Of a DNA stretch of 64,000 bases, positions 19,244 to 27,256 are shown one piece after another; position 1 is the stretch's first letter; each line of letters opens with the position of its first letter. The translations under genes were made by a program, and so were the position numbers. A model generated the notes under the pieces. That model did no database searches. It saw nothing but the letters and a program-made list of their open reading frames with translations, and was not told the origin of the DNA. Origin of the DNA: Gelidibacter salicanalis (GTDB lineage: Bacteria; Bacteroidota; Bacteroidia; Flavobacteriales; Flavobacteriaceae); assembly GCF_007997285.1 (NCBI RefSeq), contig NZ_VORX01000004.1, forward strand, positions 62,001 through 126,000, in the 5' to 3' direction.

Positions 19244-20869
19244 ATGTTATCAGTTTCTAATCTTTCAGTTCAGTTTGGCAAACGCATCCTTTTTGACGAA
19301 GTCAACACTTCTTTCAACCAAGGCAATTGCTACGGTATTATTGGCGCTAACGGTGCCGGAAAGTCCACTTTCTTAAAAATATTAGCTGGCAAAATGGACC
19401 CAACTTCTGGCCATGTGCATTTGGAGGCCGGGAAGCGTATGTCAGTTTTGGAGCAAGACCACAACTTGTATGACGAGCATACGGTATTGGAAACCATCAT
19501 TATGGGGAACAAACCTCTTTATAATCTTAAAAGTCAGATTGATGCATTATACGCGGATTATACCGATGAAAATGCTGATAAAATTGGTGAGCTTCAGGTG
19601 CAATTTGAAGAAATGAACGGATGGAATGCGGATAGTAACGCTGCTGCCATGTTATCTAATTTAGGGATTAAAGAAGAGTACCATTACACGTTGATGAAGG
19701 ATTTGGATGGGAAACAAAAAGTACGGGTCTTATTAGCTCAAGCGTTATTTGGAAATCCTGATGTATTGATTATGGATGAGCCTACCAACGACTTGGATTA
19801 TGAAACCATTTCGTGGTTAGAAAACTTTTTGGCGAATTACGAAAACTGTGTGATTGTGGTATCTCACGATAGACACTTTTTAGATTCGGTTTGTACGCAT
19901 ATTTCTGACATCGATTTTTCGAAAATTAACCATTACTCCGGTAACTATACATTTTGGTATGAGTCTTCTCAATTAGCGGCGAGACAACGTTCACAACAAA
20001 ATAAAAAGGCTGAAGAGAAGAAAAAGGAATTGGAAGAGTTTATACGTCGTTTTTCTGCCAACGTTGCAAAGTCTAAACAAGCCACTAGTAGAAAGAAGAT
20101 GATCGAGAAATTGAACATTTCGGATATCAAACCTTCTAGCCGACGTTATCCGGCCATCATTTTTGAGCGCGATAGAGAAGCTGGAGATCAGATTTTGAAC
20201 ATCAACGGTCTTACGGCATCTTTAGAAGGGGAGATATTATTTCAAAATGTAGATATCAACTTAGCGAAAGGCGATAAAGTTGTCGTTTACTCCAAAGATT
20301 CTAGAGCTACCACAGCCTTTTATCAAATTTTAAATGGTAAGGAAAAAGCAGATAAAGGGGAATATAATTGGGGAATTACCACTACGCAATCTTATTTACC
20401 ATTAGACAATAGTGAGTTTTTTGACAACAATTTGACACTTGTCGATTGGTTACGTCAATGGGCTACTACTGAAGAAGAGCGCGAAGAAGTTCATATTCGT
20501 GGCTTTTTGGGTAAGATGATCTTTAGTGGCGAAGAAGCTTTAAAGACATCAAATGTTTTGTCTGGAGGAGAGAAAGTACGATGTATGTTAAGTAGAATGA
20601 TGATGATGAGAGCTAATGTATTAATGTTGGATGAGCCTACCAATCACTTGGATTTGGAAAGTATTACAGCATTCAATAATTCTCTAGCTAACTTTAAAGG
20701 AACGGTGCTGTTCACCACTCATGATCATGAGTTCGCACAAACCGTAGCCAATAGAATTATTGAATTGACTCCGAATGGTGCTATTGATCGTTACATGACT
20801 TTTGACGAGTATATGGACGACAAGAAAATAAAAGAATTAAGAGATAAGATGTATGCAGTAAACGCCTAA
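19244..20869 (+). CDS. ABC-F family ATPase (translation-associated)
   Basis: A 541-residue soluble protein with two ABC domains and no membrane segment, so it belongs to the ABC-F class that acts on ribosomes, not in transport. It is closest in layout to YbiT-type members. Domain 1 has Walker A GANGAGKST and Walker B VLIMDEPTNDLD, but its signature is LDGKQK instead of LSGGQ. Domain 2 has signature LSGGEK and Walker B VLMLDEPTNHLD, but the Walker A position reads YSKDSRATT and lacks the lysine. The two sites of the ATP sandwich are therefore unequal. The linker between the domains is charged (KKAEEKKKELEEFIRRF), as expected. Confidence 0.92.
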   Translation: MLSVSNLSVQFGKRILFDEVNTSFNQGNCYGIIGANGAGKSTFLKILAGKMDPTSGHVHLEAGKRMSVLEQDHNLYDEHTVLETIIMGNKPLYNLKSQIDALYADYTDENADKIGELQVQFEEMNGWNADSNAAAMLSNLGIKEEYHYTLMKDLDGKQKVRVLLAQALFGNPDVLIMDEPTNDLDYETISWLENFLANYENCVIVVSHDRHFLDSVCTHISDIDFSKINHYSGNYTFWYESSQLAARQRSQQNKKAEEKKKELEEFIRRFSANVAKSKQATSRKKMIEKLNISDIKPSSRRYPAIIFERDREAGDQILNINGLTASLEGEILFQNVDINLAKGDKVVVYSKDSRATTAFYQILNGKEKADKGEYNWGITTTQSYLPLDNSEFFDNNLTLVDWLRQWATTEEEREEVHIRGFLGKMIFSGEEALKTSNVLSGGEKVRCMLSRMMMMRANVLMLDEPTNHLDLESITAFNNSLANFKGTVLFTTHDHEFAQTVANRIIELTPNGAIDRYMTFDEYMDDKKIKELRDKMYAVNA

Positions 20870-20890
20870 TCTTAAAAATATATTTAATAT

Positions 20891-20918
20891 AAACCCTGAG
20901 TCTATTCAGGGTTTTTTT
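20891..20918 (+). terminator. Terminator after ABC-F gene, overlapping the next gene's 3' end
   Basis: AACCCTGA and TCAGGGTT around a short loop, followed by TTTTTTGTG. The stop codon of the convergent minus-strand gene (20902-20904) is inside the loop. Confidence 0.85.
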
Positions 20919-21153
20919 GTGCTTTTAAGTCAGAATTTGCAAGCTCTACAATAGGAAGAGCCTTGGTAAGTTCGTCCTCACTGACGTAAATGTCTTGAAA
21001 CCCTTGAATAGGAGAACCAAAGCCTGCCAGTCTTCCGGATTCAGACTCATCCTTAACAACGGCACGGATGCCGACTTCCTCCAGCCGATTGATGATCATT
21101 TGTGCATAAATGAAATTTCCTGAAAAAACTTTGATATAATTAGTGTCCGCCAT
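20902..21153 (-). CDS. DUF2007 family small protein
   Basis: An 83-residue soluble protein. The pattern of an N-terminal strand, IYAQMIINRLEEVGIRAVVKDE helix and strand, a glycine-rich GRLAGFGSPIQG loop and FQDIYVSEDELTKALPIVE matches DUF2007, a ferredoxin-like fold annotated as putative signal-transducing protein. Its real role is unknown. Its 3' end lies within the terminator hairpin of the convergent ABC-F gene, so the two transcripts overlap. Confidence 0.8.
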   Translation of the reverse strand: MADTNYIKVFSGNFIYAQMIINRLEEVGIRAVVKDESESGRLAGFGSPIQGFQDIYVSEDELTKALPIVELANSDLKAQKNPE

Positions 21154-21307
21154 GTCGTGATCTTTAATTCATAAGTAAGATACGCAAAAAATTTAATTGC
21201 GAATAAAAACGAAGCCATTTAGTCCATCAAATTAAAACGGAAAATATAAAACCGTCATTTAAATATTATCGTAAGTGTTTCAGAATACAAACTTAAAATT
21301 CACAACT

Positions 21308-21891
21308 ATGAAAATGACAAAATTATTTACCGCAACCTTATTATTTGGAGCACTATTTATTGGACTAACAGGTGTTGCTCAAAACAAGATGATGAAGCAA
21401 GACACCAAAATGGTTGGTGGTGCTGAAATGTTCCCAACTAAAATATCGTAGAGAACGCGATCAATTCAAAAGACCATACTACTTTAGTAGCGGCCGTTAA
21501 AGCAGCTGACTTAGTAGACGTGTTGTCTGGTAAAGGACCGTTTACCGTGTTTGCACCAACAAATGCAGCTTTTGATAAGTTACCAATGGGCACAGTGGAA
21601 ACCCTAGTAATGAAAGAAAATAAAGCGCAGTTGCAATCTATTTTAACTTATCACGTAATTGCAGGTAAATTGACTGCTAAAGAAATATCAAAATTAATTA
21701 AGAAAGGGAAAGGGAAAGCGGCAATTAAAACGGTTAGCGGCGGAACATTAACGGCTTTTAAAAAAGGTAAGGCTATTTATATTACAGATGAAAATGCTAA
21801 TTCTGCCATGGTAACCATTGCTGATGTCATGCAATCGAATGGGGTGATTCACGTCATTGATGCTGTACTTTTGCCAGGGGCTAAAAAATAG
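21308..21891 (+). pseudogene. Fasciclin-domain secreted protein, frameshifted
   Basis: The start at 21308 gives a clear signal peptide (MKMTKLFTATLLFGALFIGLTG, cut after VAQ) and reads on to PTKIS before a TAG at 21449-21451. The next frame continues at once as NIVENAINSKDHTTLVAAVKAADLVDVLSGKGPFTVFAPTNAAFDKLP and so on to 21891, a complete FAS1 domain. The run AAAA at 21440-21443 needs one more A to join the frames. Full length would be about 194 residues. It is either a sequencing or assembly error in a homopolymer or a recent inactivation. FAS1 proteins are secreted adhesion-type proteins. Confidence 0.85.
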
Positions 21892-21917
21892 ATTTACAAT
21901 ACTAAATATATGTAATA

Positions 21918-21948
21918 CAAAAGCCACCTCAATTGAAGTGGCTTTTTA
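21918..21948. terminator. Bidirectional terminator after fasciclin gene
   Basis: AAGCCAC and GTGGCTT enclose a palindromic TCAATTGA and are flanked by A and T runs. It serves the plus-strand fasciclin gene and the minus-strand gene ending at 21965. Confidence 0.8.
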
Positions 21949-21964
21949 TATTTTTATGCTGAAG

Positions 21965-22222
21965 TTATTTGTCAATAGATCCCAATACACGAGACATAAA
22001 ACTGTTTAAGGCTTCTTTTTTAGGTGTACCATCCTTTACCATCTTGTGGACTTCTAAGGCGCCGTACATATTAGAGATTAACTCTCCAATAACATCCAAC
22101 TCTTCATCTTTTAAAGAAGGCACTTCGGTTAGGTTTTCCAAGGTTTCGATAGTCTCTACTACAAAATCTTCATCATTGTCCTCAATAAATTGAGTCAAGT
22201 GTTTAATTACTGGTAACTTCAT
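21965..22222 (-). CDS. Small acidic protein (DUF6952-like), last gene of peroxide-defence operon
   Basis: An 85-residue acidic helical protein (KLPVIKHLTQFIEDNDEDFVVETIETLENL, then LKDEELDVIGELISNMYGALEVH). I associate this sequence with DUF6952, a family found next to thioredoxin genes in Flavobacteriia; no function is known. Its start lies inside the 3' end of the thioredoxin gene (20-bp overlap), so the two are probably translationally coupled. That makes a role linked to the thioredoxin or peroxiredoxin plausible. Confidence 0.75.
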   Translation of the reverse strand: MKLPVIKHLTQFIEDNDEDFVVETIETLENLTEVPSLKDEELDVIGELISNMYGALEVHKMVKDGTPKKEALNSFMSRVLGSIDK

Positions 22223-22517
22223 TGACTAAATCTTTTAAAACTTCATATTTGTTGGTCTGTACCTGATTAACAAAAGCTCCATTTTTGAAGATGGCGAACG
22301 TAGGTAAATTATCTACTGAGGCCAATTTTCTTGAATCTGGAAACTTTTCAGCATCAGCCATCACAAAAGTCATATGTTCGTTTTCCGTTGCTAATTTTTT
22401 AAATTTTGGTTTCATAATTCTGCAATTACCACACCAAGTAGCGGAATATTGTACCACTACAGTATCATTTTCTGACACTAATTGTTCTAAATTATCTTGT
22501 TCTAATTCCTTTACCAT
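22203..22517 (-). CDS. Thioredoxin family protein
   Basis: A 104-residue cytoplasmic thioredoxin-fold protein with active site WCGNC (Cys29 and Cys32) in the context YSATWCGNCRIMKPKF, and a cis-proline loop DNLPTFAIFKNG. The C-terminal residues follow the normal fold. It lies 94 bp downstream of the 2-Cys peroxiredoxin and overlaps the next small gene by 20 bp. It is a likely reductant for that peroxiredoxin. An inverted repeat CAATCTT/AAGATTG between the two genes may trim or attenuate the message. Confidence 0.88.
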   Translation of the reverse strand: MVKELEQDNLEQLVSENDTVVVQYSATWCGNCRIMKPKFKKLATENEHMTFVMADAEKFPDSRKLASVDNLPTFAIFKNGAFVNQVQTNKYEVLKDLVNEVTSN

Positions 22518-22611
22518 AATATCTGTTTTTTAAAAAGTTAACTAAGGAAAATGAGACAATCTTAATACACTCTTCAAGATTGCCTCTTTGCATATCTTAT
22601 AACAATCTAAA

Positions 22612-23256
22612 TTAGTTTAAGTGCGCTTTTAAGTATTCAGCAGTACCTTTGGCATTAGCTTGCATCGCATCTTTTCCTTCTTCCCAGTTTGCTGGACAAA
22701 CTTCACCTTTTTCCTGTACGTGCGTGTAAGCATCAATTAAACGTAAAAATTCATTTACATTTCTACCAAGTGGCATATGGTTAACACTTTCATGAACTAC
22801 AGTACCCTCTTCATCAATGATGTAAGTGGCTCTGTAAGTCACGTTGTCTCCATCTACTGTTACATGTCCTGTTTCTTCGTCGTAAGTTTCATTGGTAATA
22901 TCTAAAATCCCTAACGTAGAGGCAAGATTTCTATTGGAGTCAGCTAAAATTGGATAAGTAACGCCTTCAATTCCACCGTTATCTTTAGAGGTGCTCAACC
23001 ACGCAAAATGAACTTCTGCAGTGTCACATGATGCACCAATGACTATCGTATTACGTTTTTCAAACTCACCTATGGCTGCTTGAAAAGCGTGTAACTCCGT
23101 TGGACATACAAACGTGAAATCTTTTGGATACCAAAAAAGTAAAACTTTTTTATTATTTTTTTTTGCTTCTTCAAGAACGTTAAGTTTGAAGGTGTCACCC
23201 ATCTCATTCATTGCGTTCACTGATAAATTTGGAAATGTTCTTCCTACAATTGCCAT
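22612..23256 (-). CDS. 2-Cys peroxiredoxin (AhpC/Prx1 type)
   Basis: A 214-residue peroxidase for H2O2 and organic peroxides. The peroxidatic cysteine is Cys51 in FTFVCPTEL, and the resolving cysteine is in EVCPANW near residue 187, so it is a typical 2-Cys enzyme. It begins the peroxiredoxin-thioredoxin-DUF6952 operon. Upstream, CAAAACTA at 23294-23301 is a TAnnTTTG box on the minus strand, about 38 bp before the start codon. Confidence 0.95.
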   Translation of the reverse strand: MAIVGRTFPNLSVNAMNEMGDTFKLNVLEEAKKNNKKVLLFWYPKDFTFVCPTELHAFQAAIGEFEKRNTIVIGASCDTAEVHFAWLSTSKDNGGIEGVTYPILADSNRNLASTLGILDITNETYDEETGHVTVDGDNVTYRATYIIDEEGTVVHESVNHMPLGRNVNEFLRLIDAYTHVQEKGEVCPANWEEGKDAMQANAKGTAEYLKAHLN

Positions 23257-23293
23257 ATTCTATTTTATTTTAAATTACTATTATTTTCTCCTA

Positions 23294-23301
23294 CAAAACT
23301 A
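23294..23301 (-). promoter_or_regulatory. Candidate -7 box for peroxiredoxin operon
   Basis: Reads TAGTTTTG on the minus strand, matching TAnnTTTG. The surrounding AT-rich region has GCAATA/TATTGC inverted hexamers (about 23315-23355) that could bind a peroxide regulator, but nothing decisive is visible. Confidence 0.4.
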
Positions 23302-23398
23302 TCTCTTTAGTTTTGCAATAGCTATAGTAATTTATTATATAAAATTATATTGCAATAAATTTTAGCTATGGTAAAATTGTTTTAAGATGTTAGGTTAA

Positions 23399-24898
23399 TT
23401 AAGCTTGCTTGTTAAGATCGGCCGTGGTGAGTTGTCTAATTTTAATTCGGAAGGCGGCAAAGAGAAGCGTCATAAACGGACTTAACCAGTTAAAAATGGC
23501 ATAGCCGGCATAGTGCATGGTATCTACCCCCAAAACGCCACTGTGGTACGCGCCACAGGTATTCCATGGTACTAATACTGAAGTTACGGTGCCACTATCT
23601 TCTAATGTTCTGGATAGATTTTCAGGTGCAAGTCCCTTATCGCGATACGCTTGAGCATACATTTTTCCTGGTACCACAATTGCTAAATATTGATCACTAG
23701 CCGTAAGATTCAATGCTAAACAACTGGCTACCGTACTTGCGAAAAGGCCAAATGTGGTGTGAAATAATTTCAATAGTGCTTTACTAATTGCAGACAGGGC
23801 ACCAATGCCATCCATAATACCTCCAAATACCATGGCACAAAGTATTAACCACACTGTTCCTAACATGCTAGACATGCCTCCAGAGGAGAACAGATCTTTC
23901 AGAGCTTCATTATTCGTTGGGATGGAGGTTTCTATAGTAATAGCATCCATAAGGCCTTTATAACCTGTATAAAATGTTAAGGAGCCGCCGCCGCCAACTG
24001 CGGCAACAATATTAGGTTGAAAAATGAGTGCCGCAGCAGCCGCGGATAGCGTGCCTATAAGAAGTGCTACTAGAGGCGGTGTTTTTCTGATTATTAATAT
24101 GATGACGAGTAATGGTACTACAAATAACCATGGACTCACGTTGATGGCTTCATCTACAGCTTTTATGATACTTTCAGTATTTGCAGTTCCTGTGGTGTCA
24201 ATGTTTAAACCAATAACAATGAATACGATCAGAGTGACAATAAGTGTTGGTACTGTAGTATAGAGCATATAGCGAATATGGGTAAACAAATCTGTGCCAG
24301 CCATAGCTGGAGCTAGGTTGGTCGTGTCACTCATTGGCGAGATTTTATCCCCAAAATAAGCGCCTGAAAGAATCGCACCTGCCGTCATGCCCAGAGACAC
24401 ACCCAGGGCTTCTGCGATGCCTATCAATGCAATACCTACAGTGGCTGACGTCGTCCAGCTGCTGCCCGTTGCAACTGAAATAATCGCACAAATAATGACG
24501 CAGGCGGCTAGGAATATGGTCGGATTTAAGATTTGTAATCCGTAGTAAATCATGGTCGGAATAATGCCACTGATCAGCCAGGTTCCAGCCAATGCACCCA
24601 CCATGAGCAGAATGAGAATGGCACTGCCGGTACTTTTAATGTTTTCAGAGACCTCTTCCAACATTTGTTCAAAGCTCACTTTGTTGAAAACTCCTACCAC
24701 AGCCGCAACGGCACCTCCCAATAATAATATAAATTGATTGGATCCTCCTAAAGCATCACCTCCATACACATACACATTATACGCAAGCATGCCTACTAAA
24801 ACGAACACAGGAATTAGGGCTTCCCAAATATTAAGTTCTTTATTTTCAATGATGTGTTCATCCTGAGGTTCTCTTGGTTTAATGTCTTTACTTTCCAT
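23399..24898 (-). CDS. nhaC: NhaC family Na+/H+ antiporter
   Basis: A 499-residue integral inner-membrane protein with about 11-12 hydrophobic helices and an acidic cytoplasmic N-terminus (KDIKPREPQDEHIIENKE). NhaC features are present: the GSSWTTSATVGIALIGI segment, GAYFGDKISPMSDTTNLAPAMAG near residue 185, and the late VPWNTCGAYHSGVLGV segment. It exchanges cytoplasmic Na+ for H+. It is transcribed alone; CAAACCTA at 24958-24965 is a -7-like box on the minus strand. Confidence 0.92.
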   Translation of the reverse strand: MESKDIKPREPQDEHIIENKELNIWEALIPVFVLVGMLAYNVYVYGGDALGGSNQFILLLGGAVAAVVGVFNKVSFEQMLEEVSENIKSTGSAILILLMVGALAGTWLISGIIPTMIYYGLQILNPTIFLAACVIICAIISVATGSSWTTSATVGIALIGIAEALGVSLGMTAGAILSGAYFGDKISPMSDTTNLAPAMAGTDLFTHIRYMLYTTVPTLIVTLIVFIVIGLNIDTTGTANTESIIKAVDEAINVSPWLFVVPLLVIILIIRKTPPLVALLIGTLSAAAAALIFQPNIVAAVGGGGSLTFYTGYKGLMDAITIETSIPTNNEALKDLFSSGGMSSMLGTVWLILCAMVFGGIMDGIGALSAISKALLKLFHTTFGLFASTVASCLALNLTASDQYLAIVVPGKMYAQAYRDKGLAPENLSRTLEDSGTVTSVLVPWNTCGAYHSGVLGVDTMHYAGYAIFNWLSPFMTLLFAAFRIKIRQLTTADLNKQA

Positions 24899-25088
24899 TA
24901 AGAAGTTTGGTATTTTGATTAGGTGAATGTTCGAGTACGTAATGTTACGATTTTAGGCAAACCTATGCAAATCAAATTGAGATCTGAAGCTATAGGATTG
25001 AGTTTTAAAAATTTCTTAAAGGTGAATTCTATTGGTGAATGGTCTTAAAATGTCAGCAATTATTCTAAAAATAATAAATAATCAAACC

Positions 25089-25119
25089 AAAACACCAGTG
25101 CATATACACTGGTGTTTTT
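25089..25119. terminator. Strong bidirectional terminator
   Basis: A perfect 12-bp inverted repeat, AAAACACCAGTG (25089-25100) and CACTGGTGTTTT (25107-25118), separated by CATATA. It lies downstream of the minus-strand PLP enzyme gene, about 70 bp past its stop codon. Confidence 0.82.
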
Positions 25120-25187
25120 CAAATAGGATAATGAGAAGTGTGAAGTTAAATATGGACATCAACACATTAGTATAATTTTAAAAAGGC

Positions 25188-26390
25188 TTACTCTACTATT
25201 TTTAATTCTTTCATACAGGCATGCATCATGGAATAGGTTCTTTCAATATCCGCGTCCAAACCGATAGAAAATCGGATCAAGCCATCACTAAGGCCCATTT
25301 CCCTTTGTTCGTCTTCAGGTATTTCGGAAGAGGTTGAACTCCCTGGTGCACTAAACAAGGTTTTGTAAAATCCTAGACTCACGGCGAGGTATCCTAGGTT
25401 TTGCTTTTGCATTAATTCCATTAGAGCATTGGCGTTGTCAAGAGAGCCAACGTCTACCGTAAGCATACCTCCAAACCCGTATTTTTCATTCATCATCATT
25501 TTAAACAATTCGTGTGATGGGTGTGACTCGAGACCTGGATAAACCGTTTTCAATCCGTCCTTTTCAAATTTTTCGGCTAAATATTTAGCGTTCACGCTGT
25601 GTTGTTGCATACGGATATGCAAGGTTCTTAAATTCTTTAAAATAGAAGCCGCTCGTAAACTGTCCATGGTAGAGCCCAAAAGCATGCAGGCGCCGTCATT
25701 GACACTTCTTAAGTCGTCAATAAATTGTTGCGTGCCACAAACCACCCCTCCAACAGTATCACTAGAGCCGTTAATAAATTTGGTTAAACTGTGAATCACG
25801 ATATCCGCTCCCAATTGGATAGGCGAGATGGACAATGGTGAGAAGGTATTATCTACCACCAACTTTAAGTTATGCTTTTTTGCCAGTGCGGATAAAGCTT
25901 TGATATCCGCAACTTCCAATAAGGGGTTGCTTACGGATTCGCAATACAAAACTGTTGTCTTTGCAGTAATTGCGGCCTCTACAGTTTCCAACTTGGTAAT
26001 ATCTACAAACGAGGTTTCAATATTAAAACGAGGCGTAAAGTTTTTCAGAAAGGCATACGTGCCGCCATAAATTGTGCGGCTAGATACAATATGATCTCCA
26101 GCGCCACACAATTGCATCAATACTGCCGTAATAGCGCCCATTCCAGAAGCAGTTACATTAGCGGTTTCTGTGCCTTCCATAGCAGCCAAAGCTTGACCTA
26201 AATGCAGATTGGAAGGGGTTGAATGACGCGAGTAAAGGTAGCACCCATCTGCGTTGCCCTCAAACGTGTCGAACATGGTTTTTGCCGATAGAAAGGTGTA
26301 GGTTGAAGAGTCGGATATGGAAGGGTTGACACCTCCAAATTCTCCAAAATATTGTAAATCTTGTATGTTATTTGCTGGTTTGAATGCCAT
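25188..26390 (-). CDS. Trans-sulfuration family PLP enzyme (methionine gamma-lyase-like)
   Basis: A 400-residue Cys/Met-metabolism PLP enzyme. I start it at 26390 (MAFKPANNIQDLQYF); the ATG at 26453 adds 21 unrelated residues. Visible are RHSTPSNLHLGQALAAMEGTE, GMGAITAVLMQLCGAGDHIV, the substrate tyrosine in IYGGTYAF, LVVDNTFSPLSISPIQLGAD, and HSLTKFINGSSD with the PLP lysine. Methionine gamma-lyase, cystathionine gamma-lyase and homocysteine-forming enzymes share these motifs, so the reaction is not certain. It is divergent from an Lrp/AsnC regulator, which is the likely controller. Confidence 0.88.
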   Translation of the reverse strand: MAFKPANNIQDLQYFGEFGGVNPSISDSSTYTFLSAKTMFDTFEGNADGCYLYSRHSTPSNLHLGQALAAMEGTETANVTASGMGAITAVLMQLCGAGDHIVSSRTIYGGTYAFLKNFTPRFNIETSFVDITKLETVEAAITAKTTVLYCESVSNPLLEVADIKALSALAKKHNLKLVVDNTFSPLSISPIQLGADIVIHSLTKFINGSSDTVGGVVCGTQQFIDDLRSVNDGACMLLGSTMDSLRAASILKNLRTLHIRMQQHSVNAKYLAEKFEKDGLKTVYPGLESHPSHELFKMMMNEKYGFGGMLTVDVGSLDNANALMELMQKQNLGYLAVSLGFYKTLFSAPGSSTSSEIPEDEQREMGLSDGLIRFSIGLDADIERTYSMMHACMKELKIVE

Positions 26391-26525
26391 AAGTATATTA
26401 TAATTTAGGTGAATATTTGAATCAAATATCCCTTTTTTTAGAAGATTAATCAATAGATGTGAGTAATGTTAGATAATAAATCTAACATATAGTAGTTTTT
26501 TAGAGGTTAAATCTTTTTTATGTCA

Positions 26526-26533
26526 TATTTTTG
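26526..26533 (+). promoter_or_regulatory. Candidate -7 box for Lrp regulator
   Basis: Reads TATTTTTG, matching TAnnTTTG, 26 bp upstream of the ATG at 26559. It rules against the ATG at 26520. Confidence 0.4.
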
Positions 26534-26558
26534 TGTTTCATTAGAAAAATTTTCCTTT

Positions 26559-27017
26559 ATGAATTTTGATGCCATCGATAAAAAACTGTTGAAACTCCTT
26601 CAAGCCAATAGTAAACAAACCAACAAGGAGCTGTCCAATAAATTGAATCTTTCTGTTACAGCAGTCTACGAACGGATTAAGAAACTGGAAAAGGAAGGAG
26701 TGATTTCTAATTATGTGGCCTTGATTCAAAAGGAAAAAGCAAACAAGAATTTTTTAGCGTTTTGCCATATTAAATTGGTGCAGCATACCCAAGATTATGT
26801 CATTAAGTTTGAGCGAGAAGTAGCGAATTTGGAAGAAGTGATGGAATGTTACCATATCAGTGGAGACTATGATTACCTTTTAAAAGTTATTGTTTCAGAT
26901 ATGGAGGCGTTCCGGGAATTTATGGTCAACAAATTAACCTCGATCAATCATATAGGAAGCACTCACAGCATGTTTGTAATCAATGAGGTGAAACATACAA
27001 CCGCCATCATGATATGA
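26559..27017 (+). CDS. Lrp/AsnC family transcriptional regulator
   Basis: A 152-residue regulator. The start at 26559 (MNFDAIDKKLLKLLQAN) is typical of the family and lies downstream of a -7 box. The N-terminal winged helix-turn-helix reads NKELSNKLNLSVTAVYERIKKLEKEGVI. The C-terminal RAM domain includes YHISGDYDYLLKVIV, the ligand-sensing segment. It is divergent from the methionine gamma-lyase-type gene, with 168 bp between the two start codons, so it probably senses an amino acid such as methionine and controls that gene. Confidence 0.92.
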   Translation: MNFDAIDKKLLKLLQANSKQTNKELSNKLNLSVTAVYERIKKLEKEGVISNYVALIQKEKANKNFLAFCHIKLVQHTQDYVIKFEREVANLEEVMECYHISGDYDYLLKVIVSDMEAFREFMVNKLTSINHIGSTHSMFVINEVKHTTAIMI

Positions 27018-27214
27018 CGTATTTGAAGGGCTTTCCTAGTCATCAAACGAAGATCTATTTTTAAGTTCTACTGCTATCAAACAAAATGCACACCAATATC
27101 TACCTATCTTAATAGTGTAGGGCACCTTTTTATTAATCTTGTAGGAGCGACTGTCATCCCTTCAAAGTTTTTTAAAATCCTAGGTGGTTATTCGTAAAAC
27201 GTGAATCAAAATCG

Positions 27215-27222
27215 TATTTTTG
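27215..27222 (+). promoter_or_regulatory. Candidate -7 box for lpdA
   Basis: Reads TATTTTTG, matching TAnnTTTG, 35 bp upstream of the lpdA start. Confidence 0.4.
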
Positions 27223-27256
27223 TGGTTGAATTTAACAAACATCAAAAAACAATTTT

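Noticed and set aside
21436-21455. Programmed -1 frameshift in the fasciclin gene
   Set aside because: The A run lacks a standard X XXY YYZ slippery heptamer and no stimulatory structure is clear; a lost base is the simpler explanation.
26391-26558. Possible SAM or amino-acid riboswitch upstream of the methionine gamma-lyase-type gene
   Set aside because: No conserved riboswitch core or stable multi-helix structure is visible in the short leader.
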